Shown in pieces: positions 34,701 to 48,308 of a DNA stretch of 52,488 nucleotides (its first letter is position 1; every line of letters starts with the position of its first letter). A model generated the notes under the pieces. The model did no database searches, was not told where the DNA came from, and saw only the letters and a program-made list of their open reading frames with translations. Source of the stretch: Nemertoderma westbladi (lineage: Eukaryota > Xenacoelomorpha > Nemertodermatida > Nemertodermatidae); the NCBI GenBank assembly GCA_032718475.1, contig JAUCBJ010006643.1, positions 1 through 52,488 on the forward strand, given 5' to 3'. The translations under genes were made by a program, and so were the position numbers.

Positions 34701-35640
34701 TTTAGGAAGTAAAAGTTCCACCAGTAAAACTTCGTCACAAGTCTCTAAATCTTCCCTACGATTAAAAGCTAAATCACATCGAATGTAAGTACAGACACCA
34801 CCACCGTGTCTGTCCCTATCCTTACGTAAAACTACGTAATTATCAATATAAATTTCTCCATCAGAAACACTATCATCGAGCCAAGTTTCAGAGATTGTTA
34901 AAACTGCTGGGTTGGATTTATTGATTAAAATACGAATTTCGGAAAGTTTTGGAAGCAGAGATCGTGCGTTTAAGTGCAAAAAATGCAAACCTTTTTTCTT
35001 AAAAAAATTAAAAGTTTCACTCTCAGCATCACTTGGAGTTTGCAGAGGCGATGTGAGAAATGAATCGTCGGTTTCTGATTCTAAAATTGTATCATGAAAG
35101 GGAAGTTCGGTAAAAATACAGCTATTGCAGAGAAAACTTGGTTCAAGATTGTTTCTGGTGGAGAATAAATTACTGCGTTTCCTACGGTAACATTTTAAAT
35201 GTACAAATGTGTCACAACTCTCGCATTGGACGATCTTACTCCGAGAGTTTGTTCCTCGTTGACAGACGGGACAGTTGATCTTCGGGGCCCGCGTCCTGCT
35301 GGGTCCTGGGTTGGTCTCAATATCCCCAGCCAGAGACAGTAGACAGAGTTTAGCGATTAGGCCTCTAGATCGTGGAGAGGAGACCCAAGATCTTCTTCCC
35401 CGACGAGAGCAGTAGAGGCTAAATCCACTCGTCGACCACATCTCCGTCGATTCGGCGCGGCAGTTCGAAACGGTAGCGACAGGGTGTTCCGTAAACCAGT
35501 CCAATACGGGTATTGGGTGGGTTGCAGGGTTACCCCGCGGATCGGATGGTTCTGCCACAACGAAACGACCCAGAACGATGAAAACTGTGGAGATTAAGAG
35601 CGGGGACATTGTGCTGTCTGGCTGTAGTCTGACTCAGGGA
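31790..35640 (-). mobile_element. CR1-like non-LTR retrotransposon, near full length
   Basis: A single long ORF (32112-35609) with a short 5' part and a 3' untranslated region of about 300 bp. The outer limits are approximate: no clear target duplication or tail repeat was found. The ORF is uninterrupted over 3.5 kb, so the insertion is young. It lies immediately upstream of the kinase pseudogene exons, presumably in a former intron. Confidence 0.75.
32112..35609 (-). CDS. CR1-like ORF: signal peptide, 2A, PHD, endonuclease, reverse transcriptase
   Basis: 1165 codons from an ATG at 35609. Residues 1-19 ([19 protein letters not shown]) look like a signal peptide. Residues 88-103 ([16 protein letters not shown]) are a textbook 2A ribosome-skipping motif, releasing the product between Gly102 and Pro103. 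A PHD-type C4HC3 finger follows (Cys113, 116, 129, 132, His137, Cys140, 161, 164). The apurinic-type endonuclease has Asn214 (LNARSL), Glu241 (SETWL), Asp344 and Asn346 (LGDFN) and Asp410-His411 (LSDH). The reverse transcriptase has [12 protein letters not shown] (Asp791), [14 protein letters not shown] and YADD (877-880). The C-terminus has the [11 protein letters not shown] segment of this clade. All key residues are present, so the protein may be active. 2A at the N-terminus is known for several CR1-clade elements. Confidence 0.9.
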   Translation of the reverse strand: MSPLLISTVFIVLGRFVVAEPSDPRGNPATHPIPVLDWFTEHPVATVSNCRAESTEMWSTSGFSLYCSRRGRRSWVSSPRSRGLIAKLCLLSLAGDIETNPGPSRTRAPKINCPVCQRGTNSRSKIVQCESCDTFVHLKCYRRKRSNLFSTRNNLEPSFLCNSCIFTELPFHDTILESETDDSFLTSPLQTPSDAESETFNFFKKKGLHFLHLNARSLLPKLSEIRILINKSNPAVLTISETWLDDSVSDGEIYIDNYVVLRKDRDRHGGGVCTYIRCDLAFNRREDLETCDEVLLVELLLPKTKPILIGTLYRPPKQSDFLQNFENTILCNLRSDCEIYFLGDFNICYHHKASPICKQYQSILNLFGLKQIIRDSTRITSKTSTLLDHILCNNTDIISQSGVLPIGLSDHFIVFCTRKTQKSFFGDHKTVTVRSMKNYSKERFLSLLVNSDWEPCFKATDINLAYTVFKDIFLKALNTVAPIKEISLKQRTEPWMTSGILSNIRERDNYLYKFRKYRVLADYNNYCKYRNLVQREIKKAKSEYLYNKISENKDNPKSLWSTLKSLGYKNLKSKSNIVLQDNGELIHDHTLVSNLFNNYFTNVASNLVKKLPLSSNKYSIGSETLNNFYLEKLQNSEKLFLKPVSEDFVFKNLLSLSASKSTGLDLIPARFLKDGAEVLKVPITFIINYSIVDNVVPDELKLAKVVPLYKKNSKVEPCNYRPVSILSIVSKILERSVFLQLEAHLSRLNLIYELQSGFRKSYSTDTCLINLTDTIRCNNAKGLYTGMVMLDLQKAFDTVDHEILLGKLGLMGVGSIDWFKSYLSDRGQTVVISKSLSTVQEITCGVPQGSILGPLLFVCYVNDMISSIDPDFKLILYADDSALIFSHKDPIHISQKLSAVLESCNEWLVDNKLSIHYGKTESILFGSKRKLKKVTKFEVTSNGHKIENKKEVKYLGATLDNCLSGESTVKNIFSKVNSRLRFLYRNKNSLNTDSRKLLCSSLIQCHMDYACSSWYEGLTKQLKCKLQVAQNKVVRFIKDYKPRHHLTPDDFSESGLLNLDSRVKQLRLNHVHKVYNGKCPNYLKQKFNRVRDTHSYSTRASASNFYLPNCKSFESDTFFFNGIKNWNALPNEIKNLNNQHSFKSAVKSHLRVQCKNRYNSPTVSY

Positions 35641-37042
35641 TAAAAACTGTATAGGCCTAGTACCGGTATCTTACTTGGTCTTATTGTCGGCAGGCCTACA
35701 GCTTGGTTCCGCCCCCCTTTTTGAATTAATAGTCCTTGCAATAACAAAGGATGGCGTCGTCCCGAAACACTTTAATATAATATTTGATTGTGAAGGAATA
35801 ATTAATTATTGTAATCCGACGTAACAACTACCTACGGTAAGTAACACAGAAGTATTGTTATTGAATGAAATGACACTGGCCGTTGCCTTTGTATAAATAA
35901 AGCCCACTGAATGTAAACTGAAACAAGTAGGCTACGGTCGCGTAGGCCTGATTGAGATGGTATGCGCGATCAACTGTCTGTGAACTCTCTATGAACTCTG
36001 TGGTTGTATTAAAGAACGTTGTGTCAATGTAATAATAATGGATGGCTATGGCTAGCAAGGTAACAATGCAATGCGCCTGTACGCAGTGACTATAGTAAAG
36101 AACTCATTAGCATAAGTAGATTGGATATTGCCTTGAATGGACGCCATCTTGAATGGATATGTTGAGTGAAAACACAGGAACATGACGTTGGATTGGGCTT
36201 ATTTAGTATCTCTTGAAAAAGTAAATATACCACGAGACTCGTCATGTTGCATTCCATAAGATGTATATATTTTGAATATAATTTTTGATAGTATAATAGG
36301 AGTTTTTGCATAAAAACTAGCTTAAAACGCGATATTTTTTTGGAAAAAGCCGGGTTTAGCAAGATGAGTTGGTTGGGATGTCAACAAAGCTTATGATTCG
36401 CTGTTTCTGTGGAGACAAAGGGAAAATAGCTTCAACCATTATAGATTTAACATTAAGTGAAGGGGAATAATGGTTTGTCTTTTTCACAGAATTTTCGCCT
36501 GTACATTATTTGGAAAAGTTGAGGGTTTGATGGCGGGAAAGTGACAGATTCGGGAACTAGATTGAATTTTGCATAAAAAGTTTTTTTTTTAGCTACTCTT
36601 GAGGATCAAGTTTTCTATGTTTATTTTGCATTTTAAATACTAACTTTCTCCCCACCATTGAACTAATGGTAGCGTTTGAACGAATGTGAGTTCTTCGTTA
36701 CTAAAATGACATCATGATTACTGACTGAGCCTGGCTTAGAAACCACTAGTGTACTCTGAAAATAATGAAAACTTTGCCGGCCTGTAACTTTGGTTGACGT
36801 GGATGAAATTGGCTGATTTTAAGTTCATTAGAATGGGCGTAATTTTATCTTTCTGTTCATATTAAGTACTAATTAAAACAATGAAGAATAACCTTATTTG
36901 AAATTATAGTTATAATAACATAGTTGATACAATGGATCAAACGGGCCAGCAGTGGTATGTATGGTAATTATTTGTTATAGGCCTATGCATTGCGGCTAAA
37001 TGCCATGGTATGTATCATTATGTAAATGCTTGTGAAATGATA
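35641..37042. other. No recognised gene
   Basis: Only short frames without motifs (e.g. 35858-36058 and 36090-36362, both minus). Confidence 0.45.
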
Positions 37043-39485
37043 CTGGTATCGGTATCGGTGAATTAATATCGACATTGATTATTAATATTGGCATCGATAT
37101 TGGTTATTGTAATTGGTATCGATATTGGTTATTTATATTGGTTATGGATATTGGTTATTGGTTATTGGTTATTGATATTGGTTATTGGTGTCGATATTGG
37201 TTATTGATATTGGTTATTGATATTGGTTATTGATATTGATTATTGGTTAGTGGTTATTGATATTGGTTATTGGTTATTGGTATCGATATTGGTTATTGAT
37301 ATTGGTTATTGATATTGGTTATTGATATTGGTTATTGATATTGGTTATTGATATTGGTTATTGATATTGGTTATTGATATTGGTTATTGGTGTCGATATA
37401 GGTTATTGATATTGGTTATTGATATTGGTTATTGATATTGATTATTGGTTAGTGGTTATTGATATTGGTTACTGGTATCGATATTGGTTATTGATATTGG
37501 TTATTGATATTGGTTATTGGTATCGATATTGGTTATTGATTATTGGTTATTGATATTGGTTATTGGTATCGATATTAAAAAGGTTATTGATATTGGTATA
37601 GATATTGGTTATTGATATTGGTTATTGGTATCGATATTGGTTATTGATATTGGAATCGATATTGTGTATTGATATTGATATTGGTTATTCTTTATTGGTT
37701 ATTGATATTGGTTATTGATATTGGTTATTGGTATCGATATTGGTTATTGATATTGGTTATTGGTTATTGATATTAGTTATTTGTATCGATATTGGTTATT
37801 GATATTGGTTATTGATATTGATTATTGGTTAGTGGTTATTGATATTGGTTATTGGTATCGATATTGGTTATTGATATTGGTTATTGATATTGGTTATTGA
37901 TATTGTTTATTGATATTGGTTATTGGTTATTGATATTGGTTATTTATATTGGTTATTGATATTGATTATTGGTATAGATATTGGTTATTTATATTGGTTA
38001 TTGGTATCGATATTGGTTATTTATATTGGTTATTGATATTGAATATTGGTTATTGGTTATTGATATTGGTTATTGGTATCGATATTGGTTATTGATATTG
38101 GTTATTGATATTGATTATTGGTTATTGATTATTGGTTATTGATATTGGTTATTGGTATCGATATTGGTTATTGATATTGGTATCGATATTAAAAAGGTTA
38201 TTGATATTGGTATAGATATTGGTTATTGATATTGGTTATTGGTATCGATATTGGTTATTGATATTGGAATCGATATTGGCTATTGATATTGATATTGGTT
38301 ATTGTTTATTGGTTATTGATATTGGTTATTGATATTAGTTATTGGTATCGATATTGGTTATTGATATTGGTTATTGGTTATTGATATTGGTTATTGGTAT
38401 CAATATTGGTTATTGATATTGGTTATTGATATTGGTTATTGATATTGTTTATTGGTTATTGATATTGGTTATTGGTATCGATATTGTTTATTGATATTGA
38501 TATTGGTTATTGATATTGGTTATTGATATTGGTTATTGGTTATTGATATTGGTTATTGGTATCGATATTGGTTATTGATATTGGTTATTTGTTATTGGAT
38601 ATTGATTATTGATATTGGTTATTGGTGTCAATATTGGTTATTTATATTGGTTATTGATATTGATGATTGGTTATTGGTTATTGATATTGGTTATTGGTAT
38701 CGATATTGGTTATTGATATTGGTTATTGATATTGGTTATTGGTTATTGGTTATTGGATATTGGTTATTGACATTGGTTATTGGTATCGATATTGGTTATT
38801 GATATTGGTTATTGATATTGGTTATTGATATTGATTATTGGTTATTGATATTGGTTATTGGTATCGATATTGGTTATTGATATTGGTTATTGATATTGGT
38901 TATTGATTATTGGTTATTGATATTGGTTATTGGTATCGATATTGGTTATTGATATTGGTATCGATATTAAAAAGGTTATTGATATTGGTATAGATATTAA
39001 AAAGGTTATTGATATTGGTTATTGATATTAGTTATTGGTATCGATATTGGTTATTGATATTGGTTATTGATATTGGTTATTGATTATTGGTTATTGATAT
39101 TGGTTATTGGTATCGATATTGGTTATTGATATTGGAATCGATATTAAAAAGGTTATTGATATTGGTATCGATATTGGTCATTGGCATCGGTTATCAGTAT
39201 CGGTATTGATTATTGGTATCGGTTATTAGTATTGGAATTTATTATTGTTATCAGTATTGATTATTGGTATTGGTATTGGTTATTGGTTTCGGTATAGATT
39301 ATTGGTATTGGAAATCGGCATTGGTATTGATTATTGGTATCGGTTATCGCTATCAGTATTGGTATTGGTTATCGGTATCGATATTGATTATTGGTATCGG
39401 TTATTGGTATTGATTATTGGTATCAGTTATCGGTATTGGTATTGATTATTGGTATCGTTATTGGTATCGGTATTGATTATTGGTA
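37043..39485 (+). repeat. TATTGG-type array (2.4 kb)
   Basis: Units such as GATATTGGTTAT and GGTATCGATATTGGTTAT repeat for 2.4 kb. A rarer block with ATATTAAAAAGGTTATTGA appears at about 37573, 38187, 38966, 38994 and 39143, so higher-order duplication has occurred. Toward 39200-39485 the unit becomes GGTATCGGTATTGATTATT. Confidence 0.9.
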
Positions 39486-41575
<2,090 letters not shown>

Positions 41576-41580
<5 letters not shown>

Positions 41581-43057
41581 CCTCAGCTACAGTTCTAGTT
41601 GGTATAAGACCAAGAAACTAGTGGCGTATTGGAGAGCCTTTGGGAATTTCCTTGCGGGAGTCGGCAAGGACAAGAAAATCAGGACAACCATAGATCTGGA
41701 GGGAGCGGCCAAGGCAGTGATCCGCTATGAACAACGGAAGAACTACGGCGACGAGGTGGAACGCGTCGGTAACCAACAGCACCTCCGACGGGACAGCGAG
41801 CTGATAACGCTGTCGCCACAACTCAATGACGACGGGATTCTAGTAATGAATTCTAGGGTGGGATACAACAACAGCATAGTGGTACCACCGAAACCCATCA
41901 TCATTCCTACAGGATCGCCAATAGTCCACCAGATTATATGGGACTCCCACAAATCGATATTGCATGGGGGCACCAACCGAACCCTCACAGAGATAAGGAG
42001 GACCTATTGGGTCAAACAATTAAGGAAGAAGGTTAAAGCGGTAGTGGGGCAGTGCCAGACCTGCCGACAGGCGAAGAAGGAGCGAGCCATACAGGAGATG
42101 GCGCCACTACCGGCGAGTAGGGTAAGACAGCACAACCCGCCATTTACGCATTGCGGTGTGGACATGTTCGGGCCGATAAAGATCAAGGTGATGCGACACA
42201 CGGAGAAACGCTACGGTATTATCTTCGTATGCAACAATACGCGGGCGGTAGGGATAGAACTCGCCCAAGATGCAACCGCATCAGCGTTCATTAACGCCTT
42301 AGAAAGGTTTAGGGACCGCAAAGGTGGGACGATCGCAGTGATATACAGCGACAATGGCACCAACTTTGTGGGTGCAGAGAGTGAGATGGCAGAGGCCCTG
42401 GACATCTTGGAGGGGGAAGAAGTCAAGGCAGCCATGAGGAGATGTCAAGTAAAGTGGGAGAGACGGACGCCGTATGCACCACATACACTGGGATGCGTCG
42501 AGAGACTGGTGGGCAGTTCAAAGCGTCTAATGACGAAGCTAATGAACACCCACATGGTCACTGAGGACGTTTTACGGACAGTACTTGCGAAGTGCGAGGG
42601 GATCATTAATAGCAGACCGCTATATCCGGAGAATGATGACCCTGAGTCGTTAGACGTGCTGACGCCTCGCCATTTCCTGATGGAAAGGCCAGCGACCATC
42701 GATATGCGGGGTGTAGACCCAGATGACATACACTCCCGCCAAAGTTGGAAAGTCGCTAAAGCAATAAGCGCAGAGTATTGGAGGAGGTGGGTCGAGGAAT
42801 ACCTACCCACGCTCCATAAGCGAAGCAAGTGGAGGAAGCCGAACAGGGAGTTAAGAGAGGGAGATCTCGTAATCGTCACGGATGATACTATCATCAACAA
42901 CCAATGGCGGTTGGCGAGAGTTGTAGGCACCTACTCCGACGAGGACGGAAGAGTCCGATCGGTAGAAGTGCGAATAGGTGGAAAGATAGGTGCGAAGGAC
43001 AGAAAAACTTACAGGAGAGCTGTAGGGAAATGCTGTCTTCTAGAAGGGGCACCTTAG
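41576..43057 (+). CDS. BEL/Pao pol remnant: integrase
   Basis: The frame is already open within the array and carries [18 protein letters not shown], the linker that follows RNase H in BEL/Pao pol, so there is no true start; numbering below is from the GTG at 41621. The zinc-binding HHCC has His110, His115, Cys145 and Cys148 (QCQTC). The catalytic triad is Asp181 (CGVDMFGP), Asp244 (YSDNGTNF) and Glu294 ([14 protein letters not shown]), with the long second spacing usual for this superfamily. The C-terminus ([24 protein letters not shown]) is the DUF5641-type domain of BEL elements. It inserts element cDNA. All catalytic residues are present, but the protein lacks its polyprotein start. Confidence 0.9.
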
Positions 43058-44311
43058 AAGTGGAGTTAGTGCGTTGTTTAGTCGTCCAAGTTTTGGACTG
43101 AGGGGGGTGGGATTGAGGGCGAGACGCCCTTCCCACATATAAAATTTGCAAAATAAAATAAAAATAAATAATAGTACATAGTAGGTACGCAGTTAGTAGG
43201 CAGAAGGTACGTTGTACCTAGTTAGTCAGTAGGTACGTAGTACCTAGAGTTAGTTAGTTAGTTAATAGGTACGTAGTACCTAGAGTTAGTTAGAGAGTTA
43301 GTAAGTACGTAGTACCTCGTTAGAGAATTAGTAGGTACGTAGTACCTAGTTAGAGAGGCAGAAGGTACGTTGTACCTAGTTAGTCAGTAGGTACGTAGTA
43401 CCTAGAGTTAGTTAGTTAGTTAATAGGTACGTAGTACCTAGAGTTAGTTAGAGAGTTAGTAGGTACGTAGTACCTAGTTAGAGAGTTAGTAGGTATGTAG
43501 TACCTAGTTAGAGAGTTAGTAGGTACGTAGTACCTAGTTAGAGAGTCAGTTAGAGGGTACGTAGTACCGATAGTTAGAGAGTTTGAGGGTACGTAGTACC
43601 AATAGATAGTTAGAGAGTTAGAGGGTACGTAGTACCGGTAATTAGAGAGTTAGAGGGTACGTAGTACCGATAGTTAGAGAGTTAGAGGGTACATAGTACC
43701 GATAGTTAGAGAGTTAGAGGGTACGTAGTACCGATAGTTAGTTGGAGAATTAAAGGGTACGTAGTACCGTTAGTTAGAGTTAGAGTTAGAGGGTACGTAG
43801 TACCATTAGTTAGAGAGAGAGAGAGTAAGAGGTAGAAGGGTATATAAGATATAGATATTAGTTAGCAGTAAGTAGCGTTAGTAGCGAGAAGGGGGGCATA
43901 TGAGTACAGCTGGGTAAATCGTGTGGCCACACGACGTATACTGCTGTACTACATAGACCCACAGAGTAGGCCAGAATGTGGATTAGAGAATAGAATAATC
44001 CATAGACAGTAGTAAGTAGTAGGACAGTAGAATCGAAGTAAATAGAAAATAAATAAAATAGGGCTAAAAATTGTAGAATAGTGGCAACACAAGGGAAGTT
44101 ATTCTGGAACATAATAAAAGTAACGGACAGAAATCGAAATTAGGGTGTATTTACTAGCTTCAAAATTAATTAGGAATAATTTAGGTTAAAAGGCGCAGTT
44201 AAGTAGGAAGTAGGCCATTATCGAACTGTATAGAACATCCTAGATACATCACTCATCTGTATTGCGCCTTGGTAAGGCACCACCTTGCAGGTGAGCGAGT
44301 GAACGTTCGGA
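43058..44311. other. Spacer between the two ORFs of the BEL/Pao-like element
   Basis: Holds the minisatellite at 43170-43830 and then about 480 bp of AT-rich sequence. Twenty-one bases before the second ORF is CCTTGCAG (ends 44290), an acceptor-like site that might serve a spliced subgenomic message. This is a suggestion only. Confidence 0.4.
43170..43830 (+). repeat. Minisatellite with GGTACGTAGTACC palindrome
   Basis: About 22 copies of a roughly 30-bp unit: AGTTAGAGAGTTAGTAGG with the palindrome GGTACGTAGTACC. Left copies have CTAG after the palindrome, right copies GATAG, which suggests two waves of amplification. It lies inside the element between integrase and the second ORF. Confidence 0.9.
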
Positions 44312-46861
44312 ATGGCGAGTAAGTTGATCAGAAAGAGAAAGGCGGAGTCAGGAGGAAAGGAGATACTGGTGGATTTCACCGAGAGACATCCGGAAGAGAA
44401 GACGAGAGGATACTACGAGAGGTTGGAAAGGGGTCACGTGGCACGAGCGCTGCAGGATCACTTCCGGGAGGCGCACGAACAGCGGCTGGTCGGGACCTAC
44501 GGGACCCCGTCGCTAGACAACGCGATCTTCCAACACTTCCACTATGTGGTGAAAGGGGACGAGGCAAAGTTCGGGATTCCGAAATACCCGAGGGAATCAC
44601 CGAGGAAGGACTGGAAAAGATTCATAGAGTCCGTCAACAGAGGAGGATATATGATCCTGGATGACGAGGGAACCGTGGAAGACGAAGCGGGTTCGAGACG
44701 AGGAACGGCAGGGTCGGCCAGGACCATACTCCTACATTTGGCCGCGCCAAATGGGGACATCTTCTTATTCGACCTAGGGACGTATGGGAAGAAGGACGGG
44801 CCGAAATTAGACCGATTACCGAAAGCGGTACAGGTCTTAGTAAGAGAGAAGTCGACGACGAAAGTGGGATCGGCGATTCGCGAGGACGCGGAGAGGATCA
44901 TCGGTCCGGACGCCACCAACCTCCTGGATATGCAGAAGGTCTTTATGGCCATGACGGCACCGGATGGATTGGGGGTAGTCGAAAACACAGGCCAATGCGG
45001 GGCGGTGGCGATGGGCCAATTATTGGGGCTCGTATGCCACAAACCGATGGACTGGGGGAAGTTTAGGGAAGAATACGGAGCAGAACTAGCGAACTCGCTA
45101 AAGTGGGGAGCGAGACCGGGAAAGCAGGAGGTATATCAGTTCCGCAGGGGAGCGATAAAGGTATATCAGAAGAGATATATCCTGCAGGAGGACTGGATAA
45201 TGATAAGTTTGCTTAATTTATTCATGACCGTGATTATTGAGAGGGAACCAGGGGCATTTCTGTTATTGGGATCACCCCTAAGCTACAGGAGAGCCTTTAA
45301 AGTGGCCTTTGACGGTCTGGTAGACCACCCGGGGCTGAAGGGCGAGTCGGTGTACTACAACAGCCGACATCTGGTAGACGGGGAGACAGATACACCATAT
45401 CAGAGATGGGAGCAGCTAGAGACGGATAGACGAGAAGCAAAGCGACTGGAAGAAGTCGCTAGACGGGAGAGGATAGAAGCAGAGGAGAGGGAAGAGGAGG
45501 CCAGGACACAGAGTTACGGCTTCGAGGAACAGGCGGGCCTAGACGAACTTCATTGGACTTCGTCAGGGAGTTCGGGGGAGTCTCTAGGGCGAGAATTGGG
45601 ATGGACGGTGGGATCGCCGAAACAGTCGACGTCGGGGTTGCAAACGATGCCCATACCAGCGGGCGCCGAGGGCGACCAACCGCCAAGGAAGTTAAGGGAG
45701 CTAGAGGGATGGAGAGCTACGGGCGAGAGCCAAGGCGGGAAGGGACACAGTGGATCCATCGGGATACCGGGATTGGAGACACTACCAGACGAGGAGGACG
45801 ACGACGACGAGTTCGGAGAGATGCCGCCCATCGAGAGGATAGGCCACTCGGACACGGACTGGGTTGGCGGAAGGGTGGTGACGGCCAGTGGGGCGAGGGC
45901 CTTCTGGAACAGATCCGGCAAGCGGACCTGGGTGCACGAGGAGCCGGCGATGGATTTCGCGGGGAGCACCATCAGGTTGGGCGAGCAACCGGGGACGGCA
46001 CCACGGATAGTATTCGGGGAGACGATGCCCGAGAGGGGCGGAGAGATCGACGTAAACAGGGAGACCAACGTAGAGAAGTTCGCCTACCAGCGACTCCACA
46101 GACCGCGGAGATCGCTTGGGACGAAAGACGAGGTGGGACGGGAGACATTGGTACTCGGCTGCGACTACTGTGGGAGACAGACCCACCGGGAAAGCAGCTG
46201 TCTATACCGGTTCCAAAAGGGAACCTTTTGTCTCTACTGTAGAGAGCCAAGCCACAGGATGGGGGCGTGTCCACGGTTGCATAACCGATGTCCAAAGTGC
46301 CACTTTCGGGGACACTACGGACGCGAGTGCGACTGGATGAACGACGAGGAGAAGTTCACGAGATTCGAGGAGTGGGCCGACGTCGGGGCCATGACGCGCC
46401 AGCGCATGAAGGCCCAGGAGTTCAAGTGGGGTTTCTTCCTTATCAATCAGGAGACTCACATGGAAATCATAAAGCGGAGGCTACCGTTTACCTACCAAGA
46501 GGTAGCAACGGCGGCGTCGTACGCTGGAGTGATGAACACGCAAAGGTATCTGGACAGGTGGACGCCAGAGAACCAAAGGGAGTTTAGGGATTTCTTGGCG
46601 GAGCACGTACCAAAGGCAATGAAAATGATCCTATGGGACGCCACTAGAGGGAGACAACCGGGCCATTCTGAGGGACCACCGGCGAAGCGATATCGGGCAC
46701 TAATAACACCAGCGCCCAAGGAGCCAACGACCGGGATCAGCAAGGAAGTGGCGGCGAAGGTCCGAAAGCAGAAAGCGGATGATGCCAGAGGAACGGTGAT
46801 AACCAAGAAACGGCCCAGGGAAGAGGACGCCAGGGGGAACTACCCCCGGAGGAACAGATAG
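44312..46861 (+). CDS. 849-codon ORF: RNase D-like exonuclease fold plus three zinc knuckles
   Basis: Starts ATG at 44312, ends TAG. Residues 112-290 have the order of RNase D/EXD1/WRN-type 3'-5' exonucleases: YMILDDEG (motif I, Asp117 and Glu119), TILLHLA and DIFLFDLG strands, LPKAVQVL, TKVGSAIREDAERI (motif II, Asp192), NLLDMQKVF, then WGARP and QEVYQFRRGAIKVY, which fits motif III except that the catalytic Asp is Arg279. Residues 365-400 are a charged coiled coil, 490-502 an acidic run. Three CX2CX4HX4C knuckles follow (617-630, 640-653, 660-673), then a helical domain and a Lys/Arg-rich tail. Knuckles imply a gag-like nucleic-acid binder. The exonuclease part is probably inactive or altered. 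Position after integrase is where env lies in other elements. I know of no described element with this combination. Confidence 0.75.
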   Translation: MASKLIRKRKAESGGKEILVDFTERHPEEKTRGYYERLERGHVARALQDHFREAHEQRLVGTYGTPSLDNAIFQHFHYVVKGDEAKFGIPKYPRESPRKDWKRFIESVNRGGYMILDDEGTVEDEAGSRRGTAGSARTILLHLAAPNGDIFLFDLGTYGKKDGPKLDRLPKAVQVLVREKSTTKVGSAIREDAERIIGPDATNLLDMQKVFMAMTAPDGLGVVENTGQCGAVAMGQLLGLVCHKPMDWGKFREEYGAELANSLKWGARPGKQEVYQFRRGAIKVYQKRYILQEDWIMISLLNLFMTVIIEREPGAFLLLGSPLSYRRAFKVAFDGLVDHPGLKGESVYYNSRHLVDGETDTPYQRWEQLETDRREAKRLEEVARRERIEAEEREEEARTQSYGFEEQAGLDELHWTSSGSSGESLGRELGWTVGSPKQSTSGLQTMPIPAGAEGDQPPRKLRELEGWRATGESQGGKGHSGSIGIPGLETLPDEEDDDDEFGEMPPIERIGHSDTDWVGGRVVTASGARAFWNRSGKRTWVHEEPAMDFAGSTIRLGEQPGTAPRIVFGETMPERGGEIDVNRETNVEKFAYQRLHRPRRSLGTKDEVGRETLVLGCDYCGRQTHRESSCLYRFQKGTFCLYCREPSHRMGACPRLHNRCPKCHFRGHYGRECDWMNDEEKFTRFEEWADVGAMTRQRMKAQEFKWGFFLINQETHMEIIKRRLPFTYQEVATAASYAGVMNTQRYLDRWTPENQREFRDFLAEHVPKAMKMILWDATRGRQPGHSEGPPAKRYRALITPAPKEPTTGISKEVAAKVRKQKADDARGTVITKKRPREEDARGNYPRRNR

Positions 46862-47573
46862 GTTCCCAGAGTCGAGGGAGAGAGACTGGGACTTGGACGT
46901 GGTACGCCTGGCAGGCGCCGCGCGGGATGTACAAACTATTAAGTACAAATTCAATTAATGCAAAATAATCATATAAGTGCAATTTGTATGTACGTACGTA
47001 GTAATTAGTAATCTAGAAATATACATACGTTCGGAGTAAGTACTATAGTCATACAACCTTTCTCAATTAGCTACTGGGACTGGGGGATAACTGACTATGG
47101 CACTATGGACGAGACACCAGACAATTTCACACTTCTTGAGTGCGACGGCACGAGAGGGGGGGGGGGAGATTCGTCAGAAGGGAAGAGACAGTCGAAGTGA
47201 GGTTGAGGGACGGAACAATAGTGCGGAGTGCGGAGAGAGTGCGGACGCAATTCTAGTGTGGGGGGGGAGAATAAGAGGCTGAGCGAGGGACGAGGAGGTC
47301 CGAGTGTGAGAGAGTTAGGGTGAGAGTGAAGGTGAGATAGGGCGGAAGTGTTGGGGAAACAAAAGTTGCGTGAAAGGTGAGCGCGATCGGCCCGACATGA
47401 GACGCCAGGCACACAGGGTAGCGTTATCATACCCATAGGGGGCGGCCTGGAAAGCCGACCCCGAGAGAAAAGAATTCCACCCCACGCCCGATACTAGATC
47501 GGGATCCAGCGGGATTGTAGCGCACTTTTTGGTTGATGCTATCTTCTTACCGGGAAGATAGCATGGGGGGGAG
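46862..47573 (+). other. 3' untranslated region of the BEL/Pao-like element
   Basis: G-rich, with a G-run at 47156-47166. A 9-bp hairpin (GCTATCTTC at 47538, GAAGATAGC at 47554) stands just before the purine run GGGGGGGAG (47564-47573), which is the likely polypurine tract for plus-strand priming at the LTR edge. Confidence 0.65.
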
Positions 47574-48102
47574 TGTTAGCTTATCCAATCCCGCTAACAC
47601 CCCATAAAGTTGTAAGCCGATAAGCAATATTGGGAGCCACGAGATTGGATAGTTAACCAACTCGTGCCATCCCAATAAGAGTGGGAAGGAAGCACACAAT
47701 AGAGGGTCAGGGGCCAAACCCCTAACCCAGAGAGAACAGGTGGAGTGAACGGGAACACTCCACGGGGCGCCAACAAGGGTATCAACCAATCAGAGGGGGG
47801 CAAGGCATCGATTAGGTAGTAATTAGGCCAACCGTGTAATATAATCAGTAACCTATTAATCAGTAATTCAGTTATCTCAAGTGCAGTAGTGCTAGCTTAG
47901 GTTAGTTAGTTTAGATAGGGGAGCACGGGACTTTTAGTTACCGTATCCCGCCTTCCACATATCTATATCTATATCTATACCCATCGATTATTATACACCG
48001 AACATCAGAACTCATTCACCGTTTCGTTTACTCTTTATACACGGCGGGGACGCGTAAACTAAAATACCGGATAAATCGGGATCCCTCCTGGATCCCGTCA
48101 CA
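47574..48102 (+). repeat. 3' LTR of the BEL/Pao-like element
   Basis: 529 bp beginning TGTTAGC right after the polypurine tract and ending CCCGTCACA, so TG...CA. The start has an internal inverted repeat (TGTTAGC at 47574, GCTAACA at 47592-47598) and the end a small hairpin (GGGATCC, GGATCCC). No second copy is in the window, so the call rests on ends, the purine tract and position. Confidence 0.65.
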
Positions 48103-48308
48103 ATACTAGGCCCCTATCCAATGTAACACCACCTTTGCCTTCCGAATTTTTAATCGGTCAGGTGAAATGTTACCAAATTAAATTTTCACCAGTTTACAAA
48201 TACATATTAGAAAAAGGTTACAGTAGGATACAGGGTTATGTTACATCATGTTACCTAACTGTGACTTATACATTACTACCCGTGCATGGGGTCATGTAAC
48301 AAACTAGG
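48103..48308. other. Flank between LTR and RTE-like copy
   Basis: No coding or repeat pattern was recognised. Confidence 0.4.

Noticed and set aside
45553-46242. 229-codon plus frame inside the 849-codon ORF
   Set aside because: A shadow in another frame of a GC-rich gene; Arg/Gly-rich composition and no motif.
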